A stretch of DNA of 64,000 nt from Amyelois transitella. Lineage: Eukaryota > Arthropoda > Insecta > Lepidoptera > Pyralidae. A model generated the notes under the pieces. It saw only the letters and a list, made by a program, of their open reading frames with translations. It searched no databases and was not told the DNA's origin. Position 1 is the stretch's first letter; each line of letters opens with the position of its first letter. The stretch lies in contig NC_083517.1 of the NCBI RefSeq assembly GCF_032362555.1, forward strand, positions 2,190,001 to 2,254,000, written 5' to 3'. Of the stretch, positions 1 through 13,181 are shown one piece after another. The translations under genes were made by a program, and so were the position numbers.

Positions 1-3000
1 ATAGATCTACCCCACAAACTGTGAAGGGGCGTTTGTGATGCGTCAGTCGCTCCTCAGGTAGATCGCCGAGTCTCGGAGGCACAGGCTTCGCCTTTCGTAT
101 TCTGCAAACCAGACATTGTGAGGCCACAGTACGCACAGTTGGTCTCAAATTTAATACCCAATATTTTTGTCGAAGCTCGTTCACTACCAATTCATTATAA
201 GAATGCTGTGCTTGGACATGATAGTTTTTTACTATCAATCGTGACAAGTGATTTCGTCCGTCTAAAATAATAGGATTTTTAGCATTTGCTTGTACTTCTT
301 TAACAGCGCCAATGCGCCCACCAACGCGTAGAAGACCATCGCTGTCCAAGTACGGAGTGAGATCTCGCAGTCGACTATCCCGTTTCAAGGGCTTATTTTC
401 TTGTAAGCAATGTATTTCGTCACTAAACGATTGCATTTGGGCATTTCGTAATAATAATCCTTCTGCTTTGTTTATTACTTCGCTGTCAATTTCAACTTTT
501 TTCTTTCTACACTTTTCTATGAATAATAAAACAGAAGCAGCACTACGTAGCAGCCGCAACCAACATGAAAACCGTTGCGGATCAGGAACAGGAGAGCTAG
601 TCGTCTCATAAACTTCACTTGACACAACTTGTATTTTTTCCAGGATTTCATCACAAATGACATCTTTATTCACAGGGTCTATTGGCCAGCAATCAAGTCC
701 TTGGTGCAAAAAAAGAGGACCGGTAAACCATAGAGAATCATTTTCCAAGATGTGATCGTGCTTCTTAGAGGCAAGGTCAGCTGGGTTACATCCTGAAGGA
801 ACGTAGTTCCATTCGGAAATAGTGGATGTATTACATATCTCGCCTAACCTATTTGCAATAAATGGCTTATACTTTTTATTTTCATTTCTAATCCAATGTA
901 AGACTGTTGTTGAATCAGTCCAATAAAATGTTTTATCAACTTTAAAACGATGCTCTGATTTGATTGTGTCTGCTAGTCGGCAACCTAATAATGCGCCTTG
1001 TAATTCAAGCCTCGGGATTGTGACTCCCTTAATCGGCGCTAAACGGCTTTTACTGGCAACAAAGGAGACTTGCACTGAGCCATCACTATTTTCTTTACGC
1101 CAGTAAGCGACTGCAGCATACGCGGATGGCGATGCATCACAAAACAAATGAAGTTGCAATGTGTATAGGGCTGCTGTGTCAGCGCGGGTCTGGGCCCCCG
1201 ATGCAGCGCTATAAGGACTAACTCTAAAGTACCATCGTGGTATAGAAATGCGATTCAAAGTCTGCAGTTGCTCTAACCAATTACGAAAAGAAGTAAACAT
1301 TTCATCTGAAACAGGCTCATCCCATTTTATGTCACTTTTCCATGTTTCTTGCATAATAATTTTACCTTGAATGATAAATGGCCCAAGAAATCCGTGAACA
1401 TCATAAATTGACATGATAATTCGTAATAATTCACGTTTAGTAGGCTTTCTTTCCTTCTCAAAAACTTCGTGCGGGATGCGTTTGAATGACAAATCAAAAC
1501 CTAGCATATCAGTAGCAGGATACCAAAGAAGACCGAGTGTTCGTTCAGACTGACCTTCAATGTTGAATTTGACGGCTTTCTCGTTGAGGGTTTCCTTTGG
1601 CGTACCTCTTAGAACATCGACGCTATTACTAAGCCAATTTCGCATAAGAAAGCCTCCTTGTTGGTTTATGTACAAAATATCATTTACCATTTTAACAGCG
1701 GAAGAAACATCAGGCAAACTGTCAATGTAATCGTCCATATATTGGTTCTTCCTAATGGCCTGAACAGCGTCAGGAAATTCCTTTTCAAACCGTTCTGTGT
1801 TCTTAAACTGATTAACATATTGCGCAACAAAAGGAGAACAGTTGGCACCGAATATAAGGGAAGTCATCACATATTTCTTGACTGGCTCTGACGTATTTTC
1901 TCTCCACAAAAATCGAAATGCATTCATATCTTCTTTACGTATTTTAATACGTAAAAACATATCTTTTATGTCACCTATGACACCAACAGGATTTTCGCGA
2001 AAACGTAACATAATTCCCAAGAGAGATTGCAACAAGTCAGGTCCCTGCAAAAGAAAATCATTTATACACACCCCTTTACTTTTCGCAGCTGCGTCAAACA
2101 CGAGCCGCAACTTAGCCTTATTAGGGTTATCAACACCGAAGTGAGGCAAGTACCATACGCGTTCGAAACCTACGTCATCTTCGCGCACCTCTCTAGCAAA
2201 ATCGTTGATAAATAAATGTTGTACTCGCTCTCGATACCTGGATGCATAGGCTTCATTCTTTTGCATCTTTCTTTCTACCATTTTCAACCTACTTAAAGCC
2301 TGAGGATAAGACTCGGGCAAAACCACATCGTCGTATTTCCATGGTAAGCCGACATACCACTGATCATCAAACATTTGCGACGTCTTATCTAATATATTAA
2401 CAGCCCTTAAATCCTCAGGGCTCTGTCTAGGCTTAGCGCAGATACCTATTGATTCTAAAGCAAATGATTGACGAACTTCATTATATAATTTTGCGTCGTA
2501 ATCTACGTCTACGTTCTTATCAGAAGACTGTATAGAGAGAGATTTAATATCTTCTATAGAAAACAAATGACAAATAGGCACTACGTTTCCCCCCTGTCTA
2601 GGACAGTCAACACTAAGGTTTAGAGCGGGCGTGGCGAAACGGTCAGACGAGTTGGACTCACTTACCGAGTTATTCCCATGGACGCACCACCCTAGGGCAG
2701 TTTTGGTCAGAAACGGCGCACGCTGCTTACCTCGGATACATTTCTCAGGCGCGATAAGGTCGTGGTGATTCTGACCAATCAATAATTTTGGCTGCACACC
2801 GCAGTTACAAACATCAAAATCTTCAGGAACTTTATAGTTGCTGAAATCAAAGTTAGATAAATGTTGAGAAGGTAAATTTAACTCTTTCAATTTCCTAGCA
2901 TTTAACTTGTACTTGTCTCCGCTGCTGTTGGATATTGTAAAGTCAATCCACTCCATCTCACATACTAATTCAGTATTCCAAGCCCCTCGTGCTCGCATCA

Positions 3001-4860
3001 TGCGTTTTTCTCCATGCAAGCCTAGGTGGTCTGCAATATCTGCTGCCAGGAGAGTCGCTGTAGAACCACCATCAATAAGACCATGCACGTGCATACTCCC
3101 CTTGGGCCCAAATATTGTCAATGGTACAATCTGTAGTAATACCTTAGAACATTGGTCTACATTTGTCTGGGTGACTGTCTCGCTTTTTTCACTGCTGCTC
3201 TTTGGCTCATCTGTTGCTTTTTCTTCAGATAACTTGTCTTTAGGTGCGATCCAGTGCAGGAGGCGGTGGTGTGGCTGACCACACTCATTGACGTCACAGT
3301 TGTCGCCTTGGCACATTTCTGGTTCACGGTGACGAAAAGCAAGACATTTGAAACATAAGCGTTGCGTTCGAGCAAACCTCCAACGATCTTTACGTAAAGC
3401 TCGTTTATATCGTGGGCAATTAGGTAAGGAATGACGACTCACACGACAAAATCTGCACTTAGGTGTTTCTCCTGCTTCACTGCTTACAGCCGACAGAAGT
3501 ACTGCGTGAGTAGTTTTTCGCTCATCGGGTTTACGTTTTTCCGACGTCTGAAATTGAATATGACTTACCCCGGCCAACGCAGTCTTATTTGCTTCTTCAT
3601 ACAAAAATTCAGATAGTTTTTCTAGTTTGGGTAAGTCATTGTCTTGTTGTTCGAATATGTAATCAGTCCATTTGCAGACAAGAATATTTGGAAATTTGGA
3701 AATTATAATACTTGCAAGTTCAGGGCTTCTTAAATAATCGTTTTGTTTAATAGCTTTGGCGGCAGTCACGTAGTTTTTGACTTTGATGGCAAAATTGACA
3801 ATGTCGTGGTGATATGACATAGGTAAGGACGGAAGCTTTTTCAATTGGGTTATAAGTCTATTTACTATTGTTTCAGGCCTCCCATATCGGAGCTCAAGAG
3901 TCTCAATTATAACATCAGGTGACGTATCTCCGATCAGTAAAGATGAAACCGTATCTTTAGCTTCCCCTCGAAGACATTTTCTTAAACGCCATACATTCTC
4001 AGTGTCTGTATACTTGCATAGCTTTGTCGATTCATAAAAAGCCTGTTTAAATTGCAGCCATTCGAGCGAATCACCATGAAAATAAGGTAGATCTTTGGAT
4101 GTCGCCAACCTTGTAAGAAGCTTATCGTTATTATTTTTTGATGTCGAGGCAACAATTGTATCTCGTAGCGCTTCAGTCAACTTTTGGATGTCATTCTTTC
4201 GGTTCTCTTTACAGTTTTCATGGGAAATAGTTGAATGCGTTTCATCTAGCGGCTCGAGCGACGCATCATGATGAGATTCTATACTCTGATCGAGCCAGGC
4301 ATGCACTCTGCTGTCAAGAGACATCGATTTTGAAGTGACGGAACACGAAGATTTTGACCGTCTTTGCCTATCCAGAGATTCAATTTCAGCGGCCAATTTC
4401 TTATCAATTAAATCAGCCTGAATAGCTTTTATTTTAGCTGCAGCTTCAGCTTTTGCACGTACGGCCTCCATCTCTAGAGTGGCTTTAGCTTGCGCCGCTT
4501 CCAGCTCCAACGCCCTCCGCCGTGAAAGGGATGATGACGTCCCTTTAGTTTTACCGGTTGCTGCGGATTTGGCATCATGCTGGTCGACCGATTCATTTTT
4601 TTCTGATTTAACTAAAAGAGGAATCTCACCATAATCCTGGCGCAACTCTTCCTTGGCACTACGTGGTTTCCGTTTGCGCGATGTAGGGGGAGTGCGAAAC
4701 ATTTTACCAGCCTTTTCCAAATTCGGCTCAAGGACCACAAAATGTAACCGACAGAGGCACTGGTAGAGGCTGGATCAATGTCATTTATTTTTCTTTTCTC
4801 ATAAAAACATAAAACTATGGCGCCGAACCAAAAAGGTTAGCAGCGTGGCCGTCGCTAACA
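1..4860 (-). mobile_element. BEL/Pao LTR retrotransposon, left copy (5' part only)
   Basis: This is the left member of a tandem pair of BEL/Pao retrotransposons on the minus strand. It begins at the LTR 4743-4860 and runs leftward out of the window. Counterparts of the right copy's parts are seen in the same order: a gag-like region (about 3240-4730) with zinc-knuckle cysteines, an aspartic protease-like region near 3090, reverse transcriptase (about 1730-2240), an RNase H-like stretch (about 640-1140) and the start of the integrase zinc-binding region (about 80-220). By eye it is about 99% identical to the right copy, so the pair is young. Its end lies outside, so whether it is whole cannot be judged. 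Confidence 0.93.
4743..4860 (-). repeat. LTR shared by the two tandem BEL/Pao copies
   Basis: This 118-bp block is repeated without visible difference at 10503-10620. Read on the minus strand it opens with TGTTAG and closes with GTTACA, the TG...CA ends of an LTR. A polypurine tract (AGGGGGGAAAA) of the right copy abuts it at 4861-4871, as expected for a 3' LTR, while the left copy's internal region starts at its other side. One LTR therefore serves as 3' LTR of the right copy and 5' LTR of the left copy. It contains an AATAAA signal. At 118 bp it is short for the family. Confidence 0.88.
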
Positions 4861-7800
4861 TTTTCCCCCCTAGTATCCTCATAGAGGATACTCAGTTCCT
4901 TAACCAAAAGAGGCCACGCGAGCAGCCGGCCGCTTTATCACACCCGCTCCAGTCCTAACGTCGACTACCCTAACTCTACCATCTGCACCTGGGTAAACCT
5001 TTTCTATAATCCCCTTTGGCCAGGTGTTACGCGGAGATGATGGATCAACTACTAAAACTAAATCTCCAACTTTTAATTGCAACCCCTCTTGGGTCCATTT
5101 ACGTCTAGGCAAGAGCTCGGGTAACACTTCTTTAACCCACCGACTCCAAAAAAGATCCGTAAGCCGTTGCGCCATGCGCCATTGCTTCCCAAGGCACAGA
5201 TCTCCATCACTAAATACTCCGGGCGAACGTAGATTGGAGGAGCTTCCTAGCAAAAAATGATTAGGCGTAAGAGCCTCTTTGCTTTTAGGGTCTACTGACA
5301 CGTGTGTTAAAGGTCTGCTGTTAATAATGTTTTCTATTTCAGTGAGAAAAGTTGAAAGAACTTCAACTCGTGGCGCTCTCTCTTTGAGCACAACTTTTAA
5401 TGACGTTTTAACACTGCGAATAAGACGCTCCCAGGCGCCACCCATATGCGGACTTGCCGGAGGAATAAAACGCCAATTCACATTTCTGTTGAGAGCTTCC
5501 AATGCAAGTTCAGTCCTGTCAATTTCTTGAAAACTTCGTCGCAGCTCAGCATCCGCTCCTCTCAAATTTGTTCCGTTGTCGGATAGAATGGTTTGGGGCC
5601 AACCACGTCTAGCAGCCATGCGTCTTAAAGCCATAATAAGTGAGTCAGTTGTCAGAGAATCAACAATTTCAATATGCACGGCACGAACTGTAAGACACGT
5701 AAAAAGAACGCCATATCGTTTCGGTCTCTGACGACCAACCGTTACCTCTATTGGGCCAAATAGATCTACCCCACAAACTGTGAAGGGTCGTTTGTGATGC
5801 GTCAGTCGCTCCTCAGGTAGATCACCGAGTCTCGGAGGCACAGGCTTCGCCTTTCGTATTCTGCAAACCAGACATTGTGAGGCCACAGTACGCACAGTTG
5901 GTCTCAAATTTAATACCCAATATTTTTGTCGAAGCTCGTTCACTACCAATTCATTATAAGAATGCTGCGCTTGGACATGATAGTTTTTTACTATCAATCG
6001 TGACAAGTGATTTCGTCCGTCTAAAATAATAGGATTTTTAGCATTTGCTTGTACTTCTTTAACAGCGCCAATGCGCCCACCAACGCGTAGAAGACCATCG
6101 CTGTCCAAGTACGGAGTGAGATCTCGCAGTCGACTATCCCGTTTCAAGGGCTTATTTTCTTGTAAGCAATGTATTTCGTCACTAAACGATTGCATTTGGG
6201 CATTTCGTAATAATAATCCTTCTGCTTTGTTTATTACTTCGCTGTCAATTTCAACTTTTTTCTTTCTACACTTTTCAATGAATAATAAAACAGAAGCAGC
6301 ACTGCGTAGCAGCCGCAACCAACATGAAAACCGTTGCGGATCAGGAACAGGAGAGCTAGTCGTCTCATAAACTTCACTTGACACAACTTGTATTTTTTCT
6401 AGAATTTCATCACTAATGACATCTTTATTCACAGGGTCTATTGGCCAGCAATCAAGTCCTTGGTGCAAAAAAAGAGGACCGGTAAACCATAGAGAATCAT
6501 TTTCCAAGATGTGATCGTGCTTCTTAGAGGCAAGGTCAGCTGGGTTACATCCTGAAGGAACGTAGTTCCATTCGGAAATAGTGGATGTATTACATATCTC
6601 GCCTAACCTATTTGCAATAAATGGCTTATACTTTTTATTTTCATTTCTAATCCAATGTAAGACTGTTGTTGAATCAGTCCAATAAAATGTTTTATCAACT
6701 TTAAAACGATGCTCTGATTTGATTGTGTCTGCTAGTCGGCAACCTAATAATGCGCCTTGTAATTCAAGCCTCGGGATTGTGACTCCCTTAATCGGCGCTA
6801 AACGGCTTTTACTGGCAACAAAGGAGACTTGCACTGAGCCATCACTATTTTCTTTACGCCAGTAAGCGACTGCAGCATACGCGGATGGCGATGCATCACA
6901 AAACAAATGAAGTTGCAATGTGTATAGGGCTGCTGTGTCAGCGCGGGTCTGGGCCCCCGATGCAGCGCTATAAGGACTAACTCTAAAGTACCATCGTGGT
7001 ATAGAAATGCGATTCAAAGTCTGCAGTTGCTCTAACCAATTACGAAAAGAAGTAAACATTTCATCTGAAACAGGCTCATCCCATTTTATGTCACTTTTCC
7101 ATGTTTCTTGCATAATAATTTTACCTTGAATGATAAATGGCCCAAGAAATCCGTGAACATCATAAATTGACATGATAATTCGTAATAATTCACGTTTAGT
7201 AGGCTTTCTTTCCTTCTCAAAAACTTCGTGCGGGATGCGTTTGAATGACAAATCAAAACCTAGCATATCAGTAGCAGGATACCAAAGAAGACCGAGTGTT
7301 CGTTCAGACTGACCTTCAATGTTGAATTTGACGGCTTTCTCGTTGAGGGTTTCCTTTGGCGTACCTCTTAGAACATCGACGCTATTACTAAGCCAATTTC
7401 GCATAAGAAAGCCTCCTTGTTGGTTTATGTACAAAATATCATTTACCATTTTAACAGCGGAAGAAACATCAGGCAAACTGTCAATGTAATCGTCCATATA
7501 TTGGTTCTTCCTAATGGCCTGAACAGCGTCAGGAAATTCCTTTTCAAACCGTTCTGTGTTCTTAAACTGATTAACATATTGCGCAACAAAAGGAGAACAG
7601 TTGGCACCGAATATAAGGGAAGTCATCACATATTTCTTGACTGGCTCTGATGTATTTTCTCTCCACAAAAATCGAAATGCATTCATATCTTCTTTACGTA
7701 TTTTAATACGTAAAAACATTATCTTTTATGTCACCTATGACACCAACAGGATTTTCGCGAAAACGTAACATAATTCCCAAGAGAGATTGCAACAAGTCAG

Positions 7801-10502
7801 GTCCCTGCAAAAGAAAATCATTTATACACACCCCTTTACTTTTCGCAGCTGCGTCAAATACGAGCCGCAACTTAGCCTTATTAGGGTTATCAACACCAAA
7901 GTGAGGCAAGTACCATACGCGTTCGAAACCTACGTCATCTTCGCGCACCTCTCTAGCAAAATCGTTGATAAATAAATGTTGTACTCGCTCTCGATACCTG
8001 GATGCATAAGCTTCATTCTTTTGCATCTTTCTTTCTACCATTTTCAACCTACTTAAAGCCTGAGGATAAGACTCGGGCAAAACCACATCGTCGTATTTCC
8101 ATGGTAAGCCGACATACCACTGATCATCAAACATTTGCGACGTCTTGTCTAATATATTAACAGCCCTTAAATCCTCAGGGCTCTGTCTAGGCTTAGTGCA
8201 GATACCTATTGATTCTAAAGCAAACGATTGACGAACTTCATTATATAATTTTGCGTCGTAATCTACGTCTACGTTCTTATCAGAAGACTGTATAGAGAGA
8301 GATTTCATATCTTCTATAGAAAACAAATGACAAATAGGCACTACGTTTCCCCCCTGTCTAGGACAGTCAACACTAAGGTTTAGAGCGGGCGTGGCGAAAC
8401 GGTCAGACGAGTTGGACTCACTTACCGAGTTATTCCCATGGACGCACCACCCTAGGGCAGTTTTGGTCAGAAACGGCGCACGCTGCTTACCTCGGATACA
8501 TTTCTCAGGCGCGATAAGGTCGTGGTGATTCTGACCAATCAATAATTTTGGCTGCACACCGCAGTTACAAACATCAAAATCTTCAGGAACTTTATAGTTG
8601 CTGAAATCAAAGTTAGATAAATGTTGAGAAGGTAAATTTAACTCTTTCAATTTCCTAGCATTTAACTTGTACTTGTCTCCGCTGCTGTTGGATATTGTAA
8701 AGTCAATCAACTCCATCTCACATACTAATTCAGTATCCCAAGCACCTCGTGCTCGCATCATGCGTTTTTCTCCATGCAAGCCTAAGCGGTCTGCAATATC
8801 TGCTGCCAGGAGAGTCGCTGTAGAACCACCATCAATAAGACCGTGCACGTGCATACTCCCCTTGGGACCAAATATTGTCAATGGTACAATCTGTAGTAAT
8901 ACTTTAGAACATTGGTCTACATTTGTCTGGGTGACTGTCTCGTTTTTCTCACTGCTGTTCTTTGGCTCATCTGTTGCTTTTTCTTCAGATAACTTGTCTT
9001 TAGGTGCGATCCAGTGCAGGAGGCGGTGGTGTGGCTGACCACACTCATTGACGTCACAGTTGTCGCCTTGGCACATTTCTGGTTCACGGTGACGAAAAGC
9101 AAGACATTTGAAACATAAGCGTTGCGTTCGAGCAAATCTCCAACGATCTTTACGTAAAGCTCGTTTATATCGTGGGCAATTTGGTAAGGAATGACGACTC
9201 ACACGACAAAATCTGCACTTAGGTGTTTCTCCTGCTTCACTGCTTACAGCCGACAGAAGTACTGCGTGAGTAGTTTTTCGCTCATCGGGTTTACGTTTTT
9301 CCGACGTCTGAAATTGAATATGACTTACCCCGGCCAACGCAGTCTTATTTGCTTCTTCATACAAAAATTCAGATAGTTTTTCTAGTTTGGGTAAGTCATT
9401 GTCTTGTTGTTCGAATATGTAATCAGTCCATTTGCAGACAAGAATATTTGGAAATTTGGAAATTATAATACTTGCAAGTTCAGGGCTTCTTAAATAATCG
9501 TTTTGTTTAATAGCTTTGGCGGCAGTCACGTAGTTTTTGACTTTGATGGCAAAATTGACAATGTCGTGGTGATATGACATAGGTAAGGACGGAAGCTTTT
9601 TCAATTGGGTTATAAGTCTATTTACTATTGTTTCAGGCCTCCCATATCGGAGCTCAAGAGTCTCAATTATAACATCAGGTGACGTATCTCCGATCAGTAA
9701 AGATGAAACCGTATCTTTAGCTTCCCCTCGAAGACATTTTCTTAAACGCCATACATTCTCAGTGTCTGTATACTTGCATAGCTTTGTCGATTCATAAAAA
9801 GCCTGTTTAAATTGCAGCCATTCGAGCGAATCACCATGAAAATAAGGTAGATCTTTGGATGTCGCCAACCTTGTAAGAAGCTTATCGTTATTATTTTTTG
9901 ATGTCGAGGCAACAATTGTATCTCGTAGCGCTTCAGTCAACTTTTGGATGTCATTCTTTCGGTTCTCTTTACAGTTTTCATGGGAAATAGTTGAATGCGT
10001 TTCATCTAGCGGCTCGAGCGACGCATCATGATGAGATTCTATACTCTGATCGAGCCAGGCATGCACTCTGCTGTCAAGAGACATCGATTTTGAAGTGACG
10101 GAACACGAAGATTTTGACCGTCTTTGCCTATCCAGAGATTCAATTTCAGCGGCCAATTTCTTATCAATTAAATCAGCCTGAATAGCTTTTATTTTAGCTG
10201 CAGCTTCAGCTTTTGCACGTACGGCCTCCATCTCTAGAGTGGCTTTAGCTTGCGCCGCTTCCAGCTCCAACGCCCTCCGCCGTGAAAGGGATGATGACGT
10301 CCCTTTAGTTTTACCGGTTGCTGCGGATTTGGCATCATGCTGGTCGACCGATTCATTTTTTTCTGATTTAACTAAAAGAGGAATCTCACCATAATCCTGG
10401 CGCAACTCTTCCTTGGCACTGCGTGGTTTCCGTTTGCGCGATGTAGGGGGAGTGCGAAACATTTTACCAGCCTTTTCCAAATTCGGCTCAAGGACCACAA
10501 AA

Positions 10503-10620
10503 TGTAACCGACAGAGGCACTGGTAGAGGCTGGATCAATGTCATTTATTTTTCTTTTCTCATAAAAACATAAAACTATGGCGCCGAACCAAAAAGGTTAG
10601 CAGCGTGGCCGTCGCTAACA
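10503..10620 (-). repeat. 5' LTR of the right BEL/Pao copy
   Basis: This is the second copy of the 118-bp LTR, identical by eye to 4743-4860. On the minus strand it opens the element; the internal region starts just beyond 10502. A primer-binding-like TGG lies a few bases inside, but I could not assign the tRNA. Sequence to the right (10621 on) is host DNA. The matching target-site duplication at the far end is outside the window. Confidence 0.88.
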
Positions 10621-13181
10621 GGAAGCATATTAAATAGTTGATTTCAAATCATATTGACACTATTTTCATAAATGACGCGTGAATTTACATTACAATGATG
10701 ATTTGATTTGAATTTACAAAGTCATTGAAATTTCATAATTCTAGTAGCTTGTTGTCCGTGACTTTACCCGCGTGATATTAATACTTCTAAAAAACAAAAG
10801 ACAATTGGTAACATTAAGACAAAACATCATCTTAACTTTCAATAATTATTGCTATTAAATATGAAACAGCCAAAAAAATATACGCTTTGAAGATCAATTT
10901 TGTCTGATTGTAATACAATATTACACATATTTTATATTGTACTTACATCTTAATATTTTATTCTCTTATAAATTATGAACACTGAATACTAAGTCAAATA
11001 ATTATAGTACCTACTTGTACATATTACCTATATATAAAAAAAACTTACATAATAATGCCCATAAAAACTCTTACTCTTATAAACTTAATTTACCTAAATG
11101 CAAAAATCTAGTCTATCATTTTCAACACACATAAATAATTCAAATTCAATATGCACTTACATCATTTCGTAGATTTTAGCAAGAAAACATAAAAATTTCT
11201 CAATTTTCGCAAGTTTCACACTTATAAAAATTTTACTTTAAATATTCGTTGCAACAAGACGGTGGTATACATAATAGAGAATAAACAAATTATGTACTGC
11301 GTTTGATTTTTTAATTTTTATTTATTTATTCTTTATTGTTACAATAACAATTCATAAAGTACAAAAGGCAGACTAAATGCTAATAGCATTATCTAACAGT
11401 CTACCATTGGGTTACGCAGAGCCAAACTTTTGTGCGGTTGATAATAAATAATGTATAATAAACATACTTACTATTACCATATGTACTATAAATCCATATT
11501 AAATATATACATATATACCTATAAACTATATTATAACTTATATTCCCACCAAGTAATTATGCTGAAAGCATGCGTAAATATGTATATAAAATTTCAATTC
11601 AATCCTCGAGAAGCAGATATGCTTTTCATTCCTATGACAGAATATAAAATAAATAACTTTTATAAAAAGAAAGTGAACCGCCTTCAATCGATATCCACCA
11701 TTTTTGAAGTCGGTTAAAGTATAACCAACACTTTCCTGAAAACCCCATCAAAATCGGTTCAGCGAAACGCGACATAATCGCGGACGAACATACATACAGG
11801 TCAAACTGAGAACGATCTTTTTTTGAAGGCTGTTAAAAAAGAGGAGGCCTTTGTCAATTGCAATTACAATGTTGAAAATGATCATAGTCTAAAGATTTTT
11901 TTGATATGTCGCAGGTACTTTTACACCCGATACATTACTTAGTATGAAAGCTACAGTTCAAGATATAAGGGAAGTCGAGATTTCCTCAACCTGAACTAGA
12001 TTACGTGATTCAATTCCCGTTTAATGGCCCTTTTATCACTTTGGTATCTGAAACACAGGACATCGCTTTCATTACTTCAGTAGTGGAAGTATACCCAAGA
12101 CTAGCAATAACTTACCGATAGACGGATTTATACCTAAATTATCTTACAGGATAATAAACAATATTAAATTTTTTGAACATAATATTTGGCAAAAATTATT
12201 TTTTCAGTCTACACTTATACAACATAATTCGTTATGTTAGGCTAACTTTGGTATTTACTTTAGGTCTAGACATTAAATTTTTATCCATTCAACAAGGATA
12301 TACATTTTCGTATAAATCATTCACTCAATTTTGATAATAATATTTCTTTTGTCATGAATTCTATTAAATAAATAGGATTATCCCCAGGATATTACAATGC
12401 TCTTACTAAGTTGTACGAAAATATTTAGTCTAACTAGAGACGTTACAATTGATAAATAATTACCTTTTTCTTAATTATCTGATTGTCTTGGTTTAGGAGC
12501 TTCACTTTTACTTAAAGTGACATAATCTAAATAATTAACATTTTGGTTTGATATACATATAGCTAATTTTTACAAAATTCTACAAATTACCCTCATAATA
12601 GTGTTGTGAAGAGAACTATAAGTTGCAACTTTTTAATTTTTTAATGAATTTGGCTTACACCATTATAAGAACATTGCACTTGCTTAATCTTTGACAAAAT
12701 CTTATTGGCTAAATGTGGAAGGTGTGCTTTGCCTAACATTTAATAAGCAAACTTTTGCAACTTATCAAAAATTTGCAGTTTAGTACGACAATCATTGATA
12801 AGAATTACCACATTTATTATTCAAAATTTATAAATCTTGTTTGATTATTCAGTCTTTCATATCTGCATATTCCCAGTTGCAAACTTTACATTACTGTCAC
12901 CTGGGCAATATTTTTTTCAATACCCTAATGCATTTTTATAATGTGTATCATAATTCAAAATCTTTGGTCACCTATGTTCTTTCCATGTCATTGTAATACT
13001 GAGCAGAGTATTACTTAGCTCAGGATAACTTTATTCCAGCTAACATTGAAACCCTAAGTGAGCTTTCTAAACCACATAAGTGTAAGTAAGCATTTTCTAT
13101 TTTTATTTATATTACAACATACATGAATCTTTGGCAACATTTATAAATTACTCTACATTATGCAAATTATTTTTTATTTTA
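10621..13181. other. AT-rich spacer without genes
   Basis: No reading frame here looks like a gene. The stretch is very AT-rich. About 11330-11420 resembles a short interspersed repeat, and about 11690-11835 resembles a LINE 3' tail (text of the type ATCGGTTCAGCGAAACG with a repeated TTGAAG..GTTAA motif). The rest shows nothing I recognise; the part nearest 13181 should hold the 3' UTR of the FRS2-like gene. Confidence 0.6.

Larger units (their letters stand above)
4743..10620 (-). mobile_element. BEL/Pao LTR retrotransposon, right copy with both LTRs
   Basis: This is a 5.9-kb element bounded by two identical 118-bp LTRs. On the minus strand, parts in order are: a gag-like region (about 9000-10490) with two CxxC zinc-knuckle-like motifs; an aspartic protease with a DGGS core near 8850; reverse transcriptase (about 7490-8000) with the YMDD motif; an RNase H-like region with FCDAS (about 6400-6900); an integrase zinc-binding region (about 5840-5980); and an integrase core with D, D and E motifs (about 5320-5770). 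Gene order and the DGGS protease are typical of BEL/Pao. It is broken, with about one interruption of the long frame. Identical LTRs indicate recent insertion. It is a fossil in a host chromosome. Confidence 0.93.
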
